NCBI GenBank assembly: GCA_020636075.1
Contig: JACJYO010000007.1
Span: forward strand, 1 to 64,000
Source of the DNA: Lewinellaceae bacterium
GTDB taxonomy: Bacteria; Bacteroidota; Bacteroidia; Chitinophagales; Saprospiraceae
Direction of reading: 5' to 3'
DNA length: 64,000 nucleotides
Shown here in pieces: positions 44,992-54,597 of the stretch. The notes beneath the pieces are model-generated. The model saw only the letters and a program-made list of their open reading frames with translations, had not been told where the DNA came from and did no database searches. Position 1 is the stretch's first letter. Every line of letters starts with the position of its first letter. Made by a program: the position numbers and the translations under genes.

Positions 44992-45114
44992 ATTAAGTAG
45001 CATTGTGTTTTGATTATGAAACAAAGATGTAGCGTCAATGCTGCTGCCTGCAAATCAAAGCTGCTGAACCGGTATAAGCAGCCGACCGAACGGGAATAAT
45101 CAGCCTGCGATATT

Positions 45115-45122
45115 TATTTTTG
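45115..45122 (+). promoter_or_regulatory. -7 box directly before the PD40 lipoprotein gene
   Basis: TATTTTTG at 45115-45122 matches TAnnTTTG but ends only 4 nt before the first ATG (45127). Transcripts would be leaderless or start within the gene, so the ATG at 45142 (MLWLLLLVSC) is a possible real start. Confidence 0.4.
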
Positions 45123-45126
45123 TTTC

Positions 45127-47094
45127 ATGAAAAACAAAAACATGCTGTGGCTGCTCCTGCTGGTCAGCTGCTTTGCGGCCTGCGCTCCCTCCTTTCGAAA
45201 GGCGTATAATGCGTACCAGCGGCAAGAAATCCCGGCGGCCCGGTCTGGATTTGAATATTTCCTGCATCACCCGAAATACGCCGCAGCCGCGCATTTTTTC
45301 CTTGGAAAAATCAATCTCAACGCAACGCGTGATCTGCCGGGACTTTTGGCAATCGATCAATCGCTCGCGCATGCCGACAGCTTGTTTGCCAAACTTCCAG
45401 CCAAAAAAGCCCGCCGCCAAACCCGGCGTTACCAACTGGATTCGGCTGCCATTCGTGACTTGCGCCTGCAAACGCAACGCTGGGCAATTGTCGGGACAAG
45501 TGTACGCCGAACACTTCCCGCCCTTGATTCCCTGCTGGAGGGCTTGCCCAATCCGCTGCCCGAATTACAACCTGACGTTGAAAATACCCGTCGCGACATC
45601 GTAAATGCCCACCTGGAAACGGCCGACTATGACACTATGACCGCCATTTTGCGCCGGCACGTCGAATATGTTTTACCTGAAAACTATGACCAGACTCGCC
45701 GGATGTACGACATACCGTGGCCGGCGTTTATTCAAAAATATGCTCCCTGTGAAATCGACCGTTTTGCCCGGGATCACCCCAACAGCTTTGCCGGCCGCGA
45801 TTGCTGGCTTGCCGAAATTCAACCCCTGCTGTGTACCGGCACGCTTTCGCAATTGCTGGATTTTCATTTGGAAAACCGCTGGACGGCTATTGAGATCGTT
45901 CTACTGAACCATATTGCCGACATGGCTGAAACGGCCGATACCACCACTTTGAATGCGATCCAGCGACAACACCTGCACGACTTGCAACAACGGGATTTGC
46001 TTCGACGTCAGTTGCAAAGCCAGCCCGGCCAGCTCGATACGCTGGACGTAAAGGAAAAAGCCCTGGCATACATCGCGCGGTATGCGCCCCGCTACTCGGC
46101 ATTCCGGCTGATGGAGGAGTGCCTGCAGTTTTTTTTGAACGGCGAAAATTACAGTAGCGCTATCGACCTGCTCGAACGCGCGCATCCGGCATTCCCTGAT
46201 ACGTTGCCGGCATCTTGCCAATCCAATTTTGATTTCCAGCGCCGGGTAAAACCCTGGATCGACGGAAAGCTGCCCATTTTACGGGGTATGCCTAAAAACG
46301 TAACACGCCAAAAACTACTGGTGCTGAACAGCACGGAAGGGGATGAATTCAGTCCGGTAGTTTCAGCCAACGGCCTGGAAATTTATTTCGCCGCAACCGG
46401 CCGGCGTGAAAACCGGGCCGGCGCCGATGTTTTTTTGGCGCGTCGCGACAGTTTGAACGGGCGCTGGTCGGCCCCTGCTCTGGTGCCTCAACTCTCCGGT
46501 TTGGGTCAGCAAGTGCCGCTTTCCATCACCGCTGATGGCCGCCAATTACTCCTGCTTTGGAACCGGCGCCTCTACCTCAGCCGGCGCTTCGATCCAACTG
46601 CTCCCTGGAATACACCCGAACCTTTGCCTGTGGAAGGTATTGCCGTGATGGGCAAAGGCCAGCTCAGTGCTGACGGAAACACCCTGGTGCTGGAGGGCGC
46701 CTACTCCGCAGGCAGTGCAGCGCAAGCGCCCGATCTTGATATTTTTGTCAGCCAGCGCGACCCGGCCACCGGCACCTGGAGCCGCCCTGCTGCGCTCGGC
46801 GCCGATATCAATACCGACGGCGAAGAAGCCAGCCCTTTTTTAAGTCCGGATGGCCGCACGCTGTACTATACCAGTACGGGTTATCCGGGCCTGGGTAGCA
46901 GCGATATTTTTGTAAGCCATCGGACTAAAGACGACTGGACGCATTGGACACGTCCTAGCAACCTTGGAAAGGAGATAAACGACACCTTCCGACACCGTGG
47001 TTTTACAACCATCAGTCCCGACGGTCGTCGCGCCTGGCTGAGTATTGATGGCGATTTGTGGGAGATGGCAATTGACAGGGTCAGTTTTTTTTAA
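45127..47094 (+). CDS. Exported lipoprotein with helical repeats and a PD40-type beta-propeller
   Basis: 655 residues. Lipoprotein signal (MLWLLLLVSCFAAC), then helical TPR-like sequence (YNAYQRQEIPAARSGFEYFL; AAAHFFLGKINLNA), a long Gln/Arg-rich helical middle, and a C-terminal WD40-like PD40 propeller: GDEFSPVVSANGLEIYFAAT, DGRQLLLLWNRRLYLS, EASPFLSPDGRTLYYTSTGY and SSDIFVSHRTKDDWTHWTRP. This resembles the N-terminal part of the OmpA/PD40 proteins of T9SS and gliding systems (PorE-like), but here no OmpA domain is present at the C-terminus. Function uncertain. The first or second ATG (45127 or 45142) may be the start. Confidence 0.75.
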   Translation: MKNKNMLWLLLLVSCFAACAPSFRKAYNAYQRQEIPAARSGFEYFLHHPKYAAAAHFFLGKINLNATRDLPGLLAIDQSLAHADSLFAKLPAKKARRQTRRYQLDSAAIRDLRLQTQRWAIVGTSVRRTLPALDSLLEGLPNPLPELQPDVENTRRDIVNAHLETADYDTMTAILRRHVEYVLPENYDQTRRMYDIPWPAFIQKYAPCEIDRFARDHPNSFAGRDCWLAEIQPLLCTGTLSQLLDFHLENRWTAIEIVLLNHIADMAETADTTTLNAIQRQHLHDLQQRDLLRRQLQSQPGQLDTLDVKEKALAYIARYAPRYSAFRLMEECLQFFLNGENYSSAIDLLERAHPAFPDTLPASCQSNFDFQRRVKPWIDGKLPILRGMPKNVTRQKLLVLNSTEGDEFSPVVSANGLEIYFAATGRRENRAGADVFLARRDSLNGRWSAPALVPQLSGLGQQVPLSITADGRQLLLLWNRRLYLSRRFDPTAPWNTPEPLPVEGIAVMGKGQLSADGNTLVLEGAYSAGSAAQAPDLDIFVSQRDPATGTWSRPAALGADINTDGEEASPFLSPDGRTLYYTSTGYPGLGSSDIFVSHRTKDDWTHWTRPSNLGKEINDTFRHRGFTTISPDGRRAWLSIDGDLWEMAIDRVSFF

Positions 47095-47454
47095 ACACGG
47101 AGACACGGAGAACACGGAGGAGGGTGTCTCAAAAGAGAGAAATCTGAAATGCCCGCCGTAGAATATTTTATTTACCACGAAGACACGGAGACCACGGAGA
47201 ATTAAACTCCGTGTTCTCCGTGTCTCCGTGTTGAAAATCAGGAACTACTTGCGCGTGTGAGGACTTATGAGACACCCTCGTATTTGACAGGATTTACAAG
47301 ATCAACATGTTTTTCTCATGCCGGCTGTGCTACCATTTGGTTAATAAACGTCGACGTAGTCGACTTCAATCATGTAAGTCCTGTAAATCCTGTCTAACCA
47401 ATTTTGCCGAAGGCAAAAAACTCCGTGTCCTCCGTGCCTCCGTGGTGAAAAACC
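47095..47454. repeat. Cluster of short interspersed palindromic repeats
   Basis: Four copies of an ACACGGAGACACGGAGAACACGGAG-like repeat: + strand at 47093-47118 and 47176-47199, inverted at 47207-47230 and 47421-47447; the inner two pair (22 of 24) as a hairpin. A GAGGGTGTCTCA / TGAGACACCCTC pair (about 47118-47130 and 47266-47278) and a GACAGGATTTACA / TGTAAATCCTGTC pair (about 47287 and 47384) are nested around them. These are the widely dispersed repeats of the phylum; here they lie between convergent genes and may end transcription on both sides. No gene seen. Confidence 0.7.
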
Positions 47455-50400
47455 TCAACGCTGCAACACAAAACGCACCGCCTGCCGTTCGCCCGAACGG
47501 GTGCTCATTTCCAGAACATACAGCCCTTCGGGCAAATCCCGTAAAAGCGGCACAGGCTGTGGAGCCGCATCGGCCAACACCTGAATCTGTTGCACCAGTT
47601 TGCCCCGGGCGTCAAGTATTCGGAGTTGAACTTCCTGATCCCTGTAATTCGATAAATCGGCGAACAGCGTACCTGTTGTCGGGTTGGGGAAGACATGCAG
47701 TTCGTTTTTTCCAATGCCAAATTCCCAATTGTCTCCTTCAAACTCGGGCTTGAAGCCTGGCTGGACTGGACAATTGAATGTATTTAAATAGGCTTCAAAT
47801 AATTGCTGCGGAACCAGTCGGGCCAGTACGTGGATATAATTTGGCCCGGACTGTGTCGACAAGGTGTATTCAAAAATATCAGCCTCGCCATTGGCGATAC
47901 TATCGCTAAGCGATTTGAAACGAACGGAGTAAACCGGGTTGAAATTGGGATTTCGCGTCTGGTAATCGCGCCCGCTGGGAGCAGTATAAATAGAATTGTC
48001 CGGGGGGTTAACGGCGACGGTTCCTACAGGCAACTCAAATACCGCATAGATCATCGGTTCGGGGCATTTGTTTATTACCCGGATGCGATAGGTAAGTTCT
48101 TTGACGGCATTTTGCGTAATGCGCAACAACTCCCAACGCATGCAGCCGATTTCCTTGACATCACAGGGAAGCGCCTCCCGCACGATAATGGAAAAACAAC
48201 AACTGTCCACATTGCCGCAACTATCCCGTGCTTCATAACAAACCCGGTTTTTTTTCGCCGGGAACAAACTTCCCGAAGGTAACCCTTCAGTGCGTGTAAG
48301 TTGCACACCAGGGCAGGGGCAGGTGCTTGTGGCAATGGGCAAATCGTAAACTACCGGAATCTCCCCGGTGCCTGCCAGCGTGGCGATGTTAATATCTTCG
48401 ATACAATCGATGGTAATGGCAGTATTGGGCGCAGTCGCATAACGCAGCACGTGTACGAACACCGTCGGGCAACCGCCGCTAGGGTCGGGAATGGTGTCGG
48501 TAATCACCGTGGGTTGGGTGTAGATCTGACCACCCAACATAATGGTGTCGCCCGGGCAAAATTCGAGCGTGTCGGTAATAACCTCAAGTAGAATAACCGT
48601 CACCGTAAACGAATCGTCGAGCACACAGCCATTGACAGTCGTTGCGAATAGTGAATACGTAGTGGTGGTCAAAGGTTGAAAAGTTACCGTAGGGCAATCA
48701 CTGCAACTCAACCCATCGGAAGGAACCCAGGCATAGCTGTCAAATCCGCTCACCGTGAGCGTGTAACTTTCGCCGGCGCATAGTGTGGTATCGGCCAGTT
48801 TGATGTCGGCAACCAGACTGAGGGTAAGCACCACGGTGTCGTACTGAACCATACCGCACGAGTCGGTGACTTCCACCCAGTATATTCCGGCTGCATCTGC
48901 TGCAAATGTTTGGGCTGTACTGCCATCCTGCCAAAGGTATGCGACAAAACCAGGCCCGGCATCAAAAACAACGGTGCTGTCCTGGCAAAGTACGACTGTC
49001 GGGCCCAGCTCAAGTGTTGGGCCGGGCTGCAGAACCTCAATCGTAAATGTATCCTCCAGGATGCAGCCATCCAATGTAGTGGCCAGTACGGTATACGTAG
49101 TGGTAACATCGGGTTGAAATGTAACCGTCGGGCAGTCCGAACAACTTAGTCCTGTCGGAGGCGCCCAGGTATAGTTGTCAAAACCGGGCACGCTGAGGGT
49201 GTAGCTTTCGCCAACACATAAGGAAGTATCAGCCAGTTTGATATCACCTAACAGACTGGGGGTGATGCTTACGGAGTCGCGTTGGATAATTCCACAGGAA
49301 TCGGCGACCTCAACCCAATACGTGCCAAAGTTTGAAGCCGCAAATGTTTGTGCAGTGCTGCCATCTTGCCAGAGATAGGTCACAAATCCCGGCCCGGCAT
49401 CAAAAACGACCGTGCTGTCCTGACAAAGGATAACCAAGGGGCCAAGGTCGAGCGTTGGACCGGGGTTCAGGACTGAAATGGTAAAGGTGTCGGCCAGTAT
49501 ACAACCGCTGGCGGTAGTGGCCAGTAGCGTATAGGTCGTAGTGCTGGTGGGTTGGAAGGTTACTGTGGGACAATCGGTGCAACTAATTCCTGTTGCGGGC
49601 GCCCAGGCATAGGTATCAAATCCGGGTAAGGAAAGTGTGAAGGAACCACCGGCGCACAAGGAGGTGTCGGCCAGTTTAATATCGGTCAGCAAGCTAAGCG
49701 TGAGCAAGACAGTATCCCGTTGGATAATGCCGCAGGTATCTACGGCTTCCACCCAATAAATTCCGGCGCTTGATGTAGCGAAGGTTTGCGCGCTGCTACC
49801 GTCCTGCCAGAGGTAAGAAACAAAGCCGGGCCCGGCATCAAAAACGATGGTGCTATCCTGACAAAGCAGAATATCCGGCCCAAGGTCCAACACCGGGGAG
49901 ACGCAATTACAGGCTGTTTTAACCTGGAAATTGAGGGTGTTTACCTCGGGAGTTACCGCTTTTGAACTCGTCCAGTTTACAACGTTCAACGACGCAGTTT
50001 TTAACACCAACGGAAAATCATCAGTATATACATCGGGCGTATAGGAACAGGAAGAACTGTCGGCATCCCAAATAATGATATTGTCGGAACCGGTTTCATC
50101 CTCAATTCTGCCGACAGCCGCCAGGCAGCCGCCTGTGCTGATTTGAGCACCAAAAAACTTGACCTTGTACGGGTGCTCAAACCCGCGTGCCCATTGCAGG
50201 TTACCCTGTGCGTCAAATTGCGCGAGGTAATCCCTGGGGCCATCCTGGTGCTCATTGATTGCCAGCAAAAAGCTCCCGTCCGGGTTTACCTCCATATCGA
50301 AACAGGAATTTGCAATGCCTTCAACGCCGTATTGTTTGGCCCAGACCAATTCGCCTTTTTCGTCCAGCTTGAGCAGGGGCACCGAATTGAACTGGCCATT

Positions 50401-51195
50401 GGAATGTTCCCAGGTATTGCCGGTGATGATAAACCCGCCATCGGGTGTGGGTTTTAAGTTATACAAACCGTCGTGCACCGAGGGAGAACCCAATTGGCGC
50501 TGCCACAGCACATTGCCGTTGTTTGCAAACCGAATGAGCAAAAAATCCTGCAAACCGGATGAAAAGGAAAATCCGGATCCCGCTGTGATAAGCCCGCCGT
50601 CAGCGGTTTCTGCTAATCCGAATAAATAGTCGTTGCTGCTGCCGTTGAGTACTTTTCCCCAAACCGGCAGGCCTGTGGCATCAGTGCGGACTACACCGGT
50701 TTTGTCAATACCATTCACAAAACCCACAAAGGCAAAACCACCATCGCTGGTTTCAATAACATCGTAGCCTTCCGAACTCTGTGTGTTTTCGTAAACCCGC
50801 GCCCAGGATATAGTGCCGTCACTGGTCATTTTAACCAGAAACATGCTGTATTGCGTACTGAAGCTATTGGATCGGCCACTCAAAATATAACCACCATCGG
50901 TGCATTGTTTGATTTTTTGAATACGTTCATCGCCAGTGCCCCCGATCGTGTACGCCCAGGTTACCGAGCCCGCAGGAGTCATTTTTATCAAAAAAGCATC
51001 TTCTCCGGTGGTTGGATTTGTGGTAAAACCGGTGAGCAACAATTCTCCGTCTGCCGTCCATAAAAAATCCTGAGCCTGCTCGATCGCGTTGCCCGTATCC
51101 AGGATTTTGGCACCAATGGAAGAACTACAGGTTTGTGCAATTCCGGTGGCGGCAAATAGCAAAGTAAAAAAACAGAGTAAACAGGTGGATTTCAT
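47455..51195 (-). CDS. Large T9SS-secreted protein: propeller, three Ig-like repeats, HYR-like domain, sorting domain
   Basis: 1,246 residues from the ATG at 51195 (MKSTCLLCFFTLLFAATGIA); the start at 51228 lies upstream of the promoter and is excluded. Blades in residues ~25-410 (EDAFLIKMTPAGSVTWAYTI; SEGYDVIETSDGGFAFVGFV) form a delta-60-like propeller. Three near-identical Ig-like repeats follow at about 440-880, each with LCQDSTxVFDAGPGFVxYL then SCTDCPTVTFQP/SCSDCPTVTFQP. A HYR-like domain and an anchoring region (LPCDVKEIGCMRWELLRITQ) lead to the type A sorting domain (LHVFPNPTTGTLFADLSNYR; LPEGLYVLEMSTRSGE). Secreted across the outer membrane by T9SS; function unknown. It is a paralogue of the gene at 51621-54494, which has only one Ig repeat. 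Confidence 0.88.
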   Translation of the reverse strand: MKSTCLLCFFTLLFAATGIAQTCSSSIGAKILDTGNAIEQAQDFLWTADGELLLTGFTTNPTTGEDAFLIKMTPAGSVTWAYTIGGTGDERIQKIKQCTDGGYILSGRSNSFSTQYSMFLVKMTSDGTISWARVYENTQSSEGYDVIETSDGGFAFVGFVNGIDKTGVVRTDATGLPVWGKVLNGSSNDYLFGLAETADGGLITAGSGFSFSSGLQDFLLIRFANNGNVLWQRQLGSPSVHDGLYNLKPTPDGGFIITGNTWEHSNGQFNSVPLLKLDEKGELVWAKQYGVEGIANSCFDMEVNPDGSFLLAINEHQDGPRDYLAQFDAQGNLQWARGFEHPYKVKFFGAQISTGGCLAAVGRIEDETGSDNIIIWDADSSSCSYTPDVYTDDFPLVLKTASLNVVNWTSSKAVTPEVNTLNFQVKTACNCVSPVLDLGPDILLCQDSTIVFDAGPGFVSYLWQDGSSAQTFATSSAGIYWVEAVDTCGIIQRDTVLLTLSLLTDIKLADTSLCAGGSFTLSLPGFDTYAWAPATGISCTDCPTVTFQPTSTTTYTLLATTASGCILADTFTISVLNPGPTLDLGPLVILCQDSTVVFDAGPGFVTYLWQDGSTAQTFAASNFGTYWVEVADSCGIIQRDSVSITPSLLGDIKLADTSLCVGESYTLSVPGFDNYTWAPPTGLSCSDCPTVTFQPDVTTTYTVLATTLDGCILEDTFTIEVLQPGPTLELGPTVVLCQDSTVVFDAGPGFVAYLWQDGSTAQTFAADAAGIYWVEVTDSCGMVQYDTVVLTLSLVADIKLADTTLCAGESYTLTVSGFDSYAWVPSDGLSCSDCPTVTFQPLTTTTYSLFATTVNGCVLDDSFTVTVILLEVITDTLEFCPGDTIMLGGQIYTQPTVITDTIPDPSGGCPTVFVHVLRYATAPNTAITIDCIEDINIATLAGTGEIPVVYDLPIATSTCPCPGVQLTRTEGLPSGSLFPAKKNRVCYEARDSCGNVDSCCFSIIVREALPCDVKEIGCMRWELLRITQNAVKELTYRIRVINKCPEPMIYAVFELPVGTVAVNPPDNSIYTAPSGRDYQTRNPNFNPVYSVRFKSLSDSIANGEADIFEYTLSTQSGPNYIHVLARLVPQQLFEAYLNTFNCPVQPGFKPEFEGDNWEFGIGKNELHVFPNPTTGTLFADLSNYRDQEVQLRILDARGKLVQQIQVLADAAPQPVPLLRDLPEGLYVLEMSTRSGERQAVRFVLQR

Positions 51196-51225
51196 ACAGC
51201 AGTGGTTTTTGAAAAAATGAACTTT

Positions 51226-51256
51226 CAAAAATACCGGGGAATGCGCCGCGAATCAA
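51226..51256 (-). promoter_or_regulatory. Promoter of the T9SS paralogue 1
   Basis: On the minus strand TTG (51256-51254), 20 nt, then TATTTTTG (51233-51226), followed 30 nt later by the ATG at 51195. The same layout and neighbouring sequence recur before the second paralogue. Confidence 0.7.
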
Positions 51257-51354
51257 TTTTCTTTGAAAAAATACCCGCTTCTGTTGCTCCTTTGACAGTT
51301 TAAAAGCTTCAAGGTCTGAATCTTTTGGCTGCACAGGGTAAATGGGCAGGAATA

Positions 51355-51575
51355 TGAGTCCTGGGAATCAGGTATGACCATCATACCTTCGAAATAAAGC
51401 CTGTAGGGCTGACATTGTGGTAGAAAATGGTTATCCCTCCGGTTTTCAAAACGCCGTAGGCGTGCCATTATAATGCCGCACCTACGGCGCTATCATCTCA
51501 TGCATTTTATTTCTACAAAAATGACAGCCCTACGGGCTTTGGTGGAGAATTTTAACCCCTGATTCGCAGGACTCA
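51355..51575. repeat. Triple-nested palindromic element (about 220 bp)
   Basis: Outer arms TGAGTCCTGGGAATCAGG (51355-51372) and its complement at 51558-51575 (17 of 18). Middle arms at 51396-51427 and 51511-51540 (AAAGCCTGTAGGGCTGACAT with ATGACAGCCCTACGGGCTTT). Inner arms at 51452-51470 and 51471-51489 (CGCCGTAGGCGTGCCATTA and its imperfect complement). The whole region would fold as one long hairpin. It lies downstream of the second paralogue promoter region and upstream of the first. No gene inside. Confidence 0.75.
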
Positions 51576-51620
51576 TAGTTCTGTCCGACTAAAACACTTC
51601 AAACTCCTAACTAAATTTCC

Positions 51621-54494
51621 TCACCGCAGCAACACAAAGCGCACCGCCTGCCGCTCACCAACCCGGTTTTGCACTTGGAGCACATACAGCCCTTCGGGCA
51701 AATCAGGTTTGAGTTGAACTGCTTGCGATGTTGAATCGGCAGTCAGTTGCAGTTCCTGAACCAACTTTCCGGTAGCATCAAAAATGCGGAGTTGTACCGC
51801 CTGCTCGGAGAAGTCCGACAAGTCGGCAAACAGCGTTCCGGTAGTTGGATTGGGGAAAACCCGCAGGCCACTTCCTGCAACAAATGTTTGGGCCGAATTG
51901 AAGGCGTTCTCCTTGAAACCGGGCTTGGACTCCTGCTCTACCGGGCAATTGAAGGTATTTAAATAGGCTTCAAAAAATTGCTGCGGCGTCAGGCGGGCCA
52001 TCACGTGGATGTAGTCCGGTTCTGACTGCGGCGGCAAAGTGTATTCAAAAATATCGGACTTGCCATTGGCAATACTATCGCTCAGCGATTTGAATCGAAT
52101 GGAATAAAACGGCGAAAAGTTGGGGTTGCGCACCAGGTAATCCCTGCCATCCGGTGTGATGTACACCGAGTTTTCGGCGGGTTTGACAGCCTTGGTGCCA
52201 TCCGGCAATTCAAAGGCGGTGTAGATCATCGGTTCAGTGCATTTGTTTATCGCCCGGATGCGATAGGTGCGCTCCTTGGCGGCATTTTGCGTGATGCGCA
52301 GCAATTCCCACCGCATGCATCCGATTTCTTTGGTGTCGCATGGCAGGGCTTCGCGCACGATGACGTGAAAGCAGCAGGTGTCCACATTGCCACAACTGTC
52401 GCGGGCTTCGTAGCAGACTTTGGTTTTGGCAACCGGGAACAAACTACCCGGCGGCAGCCCTTCGGTCAGGGTGAGCGTCACGCCGGGACAGGGGCAGTCG
52501 CTCGTGGCAGTGGGCAAGTCGTAATCCACCGGTACAGCGCCGGTGCCGGCAATGGTAGCAATGTTGATATCCTCGACACATTCAATGGAAACATCGGAGT
52601 TCGGTGTGGTAGCGTACCGAAGCACATAGACGAGCACCAGCGGGCAGCCGTTGGGGTCGGGAATGGTGTCGGTGACGATGCCCGGCTGGTCGTACGTTTG
52701 CCCGCCGATGCTGACGCTTTCGCCGGGGCAAAACTCCAGAGTATCGGAAATGATTTGCAGGGGCAACACGGTCACGGTGAAGGTATCCTCCTTCACGCAA
52801 CCGTCATTTGTGGTTGCCAGCAGGGTGTAAGTTGTCGTTTGAATAGGCTGAATGGTCACCGTGGGGCAATCGTTACAGCTCAACCCGGTTGTTGGCGCCC
52901 AGGTATAGTTGTCAAAGCCGGGCACGGAAATCGTGTAGGTATCGCCGGCACAAAGTGTGGTGTCGGCCAGTTTGACATCGCCCAGCAGGCTGGGGGAGAT
53001 CGTCACCGAGTCGCGCTGCACGGTGCCGCAGGTATCGGTGACTTCGACCCAGAAGGTGCCGAAGGTCGACGCGGCAAATGTTTGCGCGCTGCTGCTGTCT
53101 TGCCAGTGGTAGGTGGCGAAGCCGGGACCGGCATCGAGGATGACGGTGCTGTCCTGGCAGAGGATGAGGTCGGGGCCGAGGTCGAGCTGGAGTGTTGATG
53201 CGCAAGGGCAAATGACCGGCGAACTTTTCAGTGAAAGAGGCCCGGAGAGGATGTTGGGTAGTTTTGTCGCTGTCCAGTCGACTACCGAATAAAACGTATT
53301 TTTTATTTGCAAAACAAGCGTATCGACAAAAACATCGGGCACTTTCCGGCATGGGGATGGGCCGGTATCCCACAAAAACAAATCGTTGGATACCGTTGCA
53401 TTGCCAAACTTGCCAACTGCTGTAAGGCACCCGTCAGGCGAGGCTTTCAGCCCGTAAAATTCGACTTCGAACGGATTGTCATATTCAAAAGCCCAAAGCA
53501 AATTGCCCTGATCGTCAACTTCCATCACGAAATCGCTTTTACCGCCGTAGTCTTCATTGGCAGCCAGATAATAGCCACCCGAAGGCGATAGTTGAATTTC
53601 AAATGCCGCGTGGTTTCGGCCTTCGATGCCGTATTGTTTTGACCAGATTATCTCGCCTTGCGGATCCAGTTTGAGCAAGGGCAGGCCAAGGTAGGCGCCC
53701 CCGGAATGGTCCCAGGTTCCGCCGGTCACGATAAACCCGCCGTCCGGCGTGCGTTTCATATTGAATAAACCGTCATTTTGCGGGCTGCCTATGTGTTTTT
53801 GCCAAATCACATTGCCGGAGCCGTCAAACAGGATCATAATAAAGTCGTGCTTGCCTACGGAATAGGAAATTCCGGTACCCGCAACGAGTATATTGCCGTC
53901 TACGGTTTCTGCAACCGTATACAGGTAATCATTGCTGGAGCCATTCAACACTTTGCCCCACAACGGCACGCCATTGGCATCGGTGCGCATAATGCCCATC
54001 CGGTCTACGCCGTTTATCCGGCCAACACAAGCAAAGCCGCCGTCGCTGGTTTCAATGACGTCATAGCCCTCCGAAGTTGGGAGGTAGTCGTAGGTGCGCG
54101 CCCAGGAAAGGACGCCATCGCTGGTTGTTTTTACCAGGAACATATTTCTGCCCGGCACCAGGCTGGTTGTCGACCCAATCATAATAAAGCCGCCATCCGA
54201 ACACTGTTTGATTTTTTTAAAACGCTCATCCCCGTACTCATAAATGATGTAGGCCCAGAGCACATCGCCGGAGGGGGTTACTTTCAGAAGCAAGCCATCT
54301 TCATTGGTGCCAAGGCCGGAGGTATACCCGGCGAGCACCAGATTCCCGTCGGATGTCCATAAAAAATCTTCGGCTTGTTCAAAGGCGCCACCGGCATCGA
54401 TTTTTATGGCCCCGATCGGGGAAGTGCAGTTTTGTGAAATTGCGTTGACGGAAAGGAAGGCAAAGAAAAGACAGAGTAAAAAGGCAGATTTCAT
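51621..54494 (-). CDS. Large T9SS-secreted protein (paralogue of 47455-51195) with one Ig-like repeat
   Basis: 957 residues from the ATG at 54494 (MKSAFLLCLFFAFLSVNAIS); the start at 54527 overlaps the promoter. Same layout as the paralogue: propeller (EDGLLLKVTPSGDVLWAYII; SEGYDVIETSDGGFACVGRI), a single Ig-like repeat (LCQDSTVILDAGPGFATYHW to SCNDCPTVTIQP), HYR-like domain, the anchoring block LPCDTKEIGCMRWELLRITQ, and a type A sorting domain (GLRVFPNPTTGTLFADLSDF; LPEGLYVLQVQNRVGERQ). Compared with the paralogue the Ig-repeat number is the main change, as if repeats were gained or lost by recombination. Function unknown. Confidence 0.88.
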   Translation of the reverse strand: MKSAFLLCLFFAFLSVNAISQNCTSPIGAIKIDAGGAFEQAEDFLWTSDGNLVLAGYTSGLGTNEDGLLLKVTPSGDVLWAYIIYEYGDERFKKIKQCSDGGFIMIGSTTSLVPGRNMFLVKTTSDGVLSWARTYDYLPTSEGYDVIETSDGGFACVGRINGVDRMGIMRTDANGVPLWGKVLNGSSNDYLYTVAETVDGNILVAGTGISYSVGKHDFIMILFDGSGNVIWQKHIGSPQNDGLFNMKRTPDGGFIVTGGTWDHSGGAYLGLPLLKLDPQGEIIWSKQYGIEGRNHAAFEIQLSPSGGYYLAANEDYGGKSDFVMEVDDQGNLLWAFEYDNPFEVEFYGLKASPDGCLTAVGKFGNATVSNDLFLWDTGPSPCRKVPDVFVDTLVLQIKNTFYSVVDWTATKLPNILSGPLSLKSSPVICPCASTLQLDLGPDLILCQDSTVILDAGPGFATYHWQDSSSAQTFAASTFGTFWVEVTDTCGTVQRDSVTISPSLLGDVKLADTTLCAGDTYTISVPGFDNYTWAPTTGLSCNDCPTVTIQPIQTTTYTLLATTNDGCVKEDTFTVTVLPLQIISDTLEFCPGESVSIGGQTYDQPGIVTDTIPDPNGCPLVLVYVLRYATTPNSDVSIECVEDINIATIAGTGAVPVDYDLPTATSDCPCPGVTLTLTEGLPPGSLFPVAKTKVCYEARDSCGNVDTCCFHVIVREALPCDTKEIGCMRWELLRITQNAAKERTYRIRAINKCTEPMIYTAFELPDGTKAVKPAENSVYITPDGRDYLVRNPNFSPFYSIRFKSLSDSIANGKSDIFEYTLPPQSEPDYIHVMARLTPQQFFEAYLNTFNCPVEQESKPGFKENAFNSAQTFVAGSGLRVFPNPTTGTLFADLSDFSEQAVQLRIFDATGKLVQELQLTADSTSQAVQLKPDLPEGLYVLQVQNRVGERQAVRFVLLR

Positions 54495-54524
54495 GTGCAG
54501 GTTATTTTTCAGAAAAAGAATTTC

Positions 54525-54555
54525 CAAAAATACCGGCGAATTGACTGGGAATCAA
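54525..54555 (-). promoter_or_regulatory. Promoter of the T9SS paralogue 2
   Basis: On the minus strand TTG (54555-54553), 20 nt, then TATTTTTG (54532-54525), 30 nt before the ATG at 54494. The two paralogue promoters share the motif layout, the ACCGG and GAATCAATT blocks, and the distance to the start, so the duplication included the promoter. Confidence 0.7.
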
Positions 54556-54597
54556 TTCCTTTTTTCAAAATACCTGAACAACGTTAGGCGTGAACAT

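Noticed and set aside
47095..47454. A CRISPR-like or small-RNA cluster
   Set aside because: Repeats are few, unevenly spaced and inverted; no cas genes. They match common dispersed palindromes.
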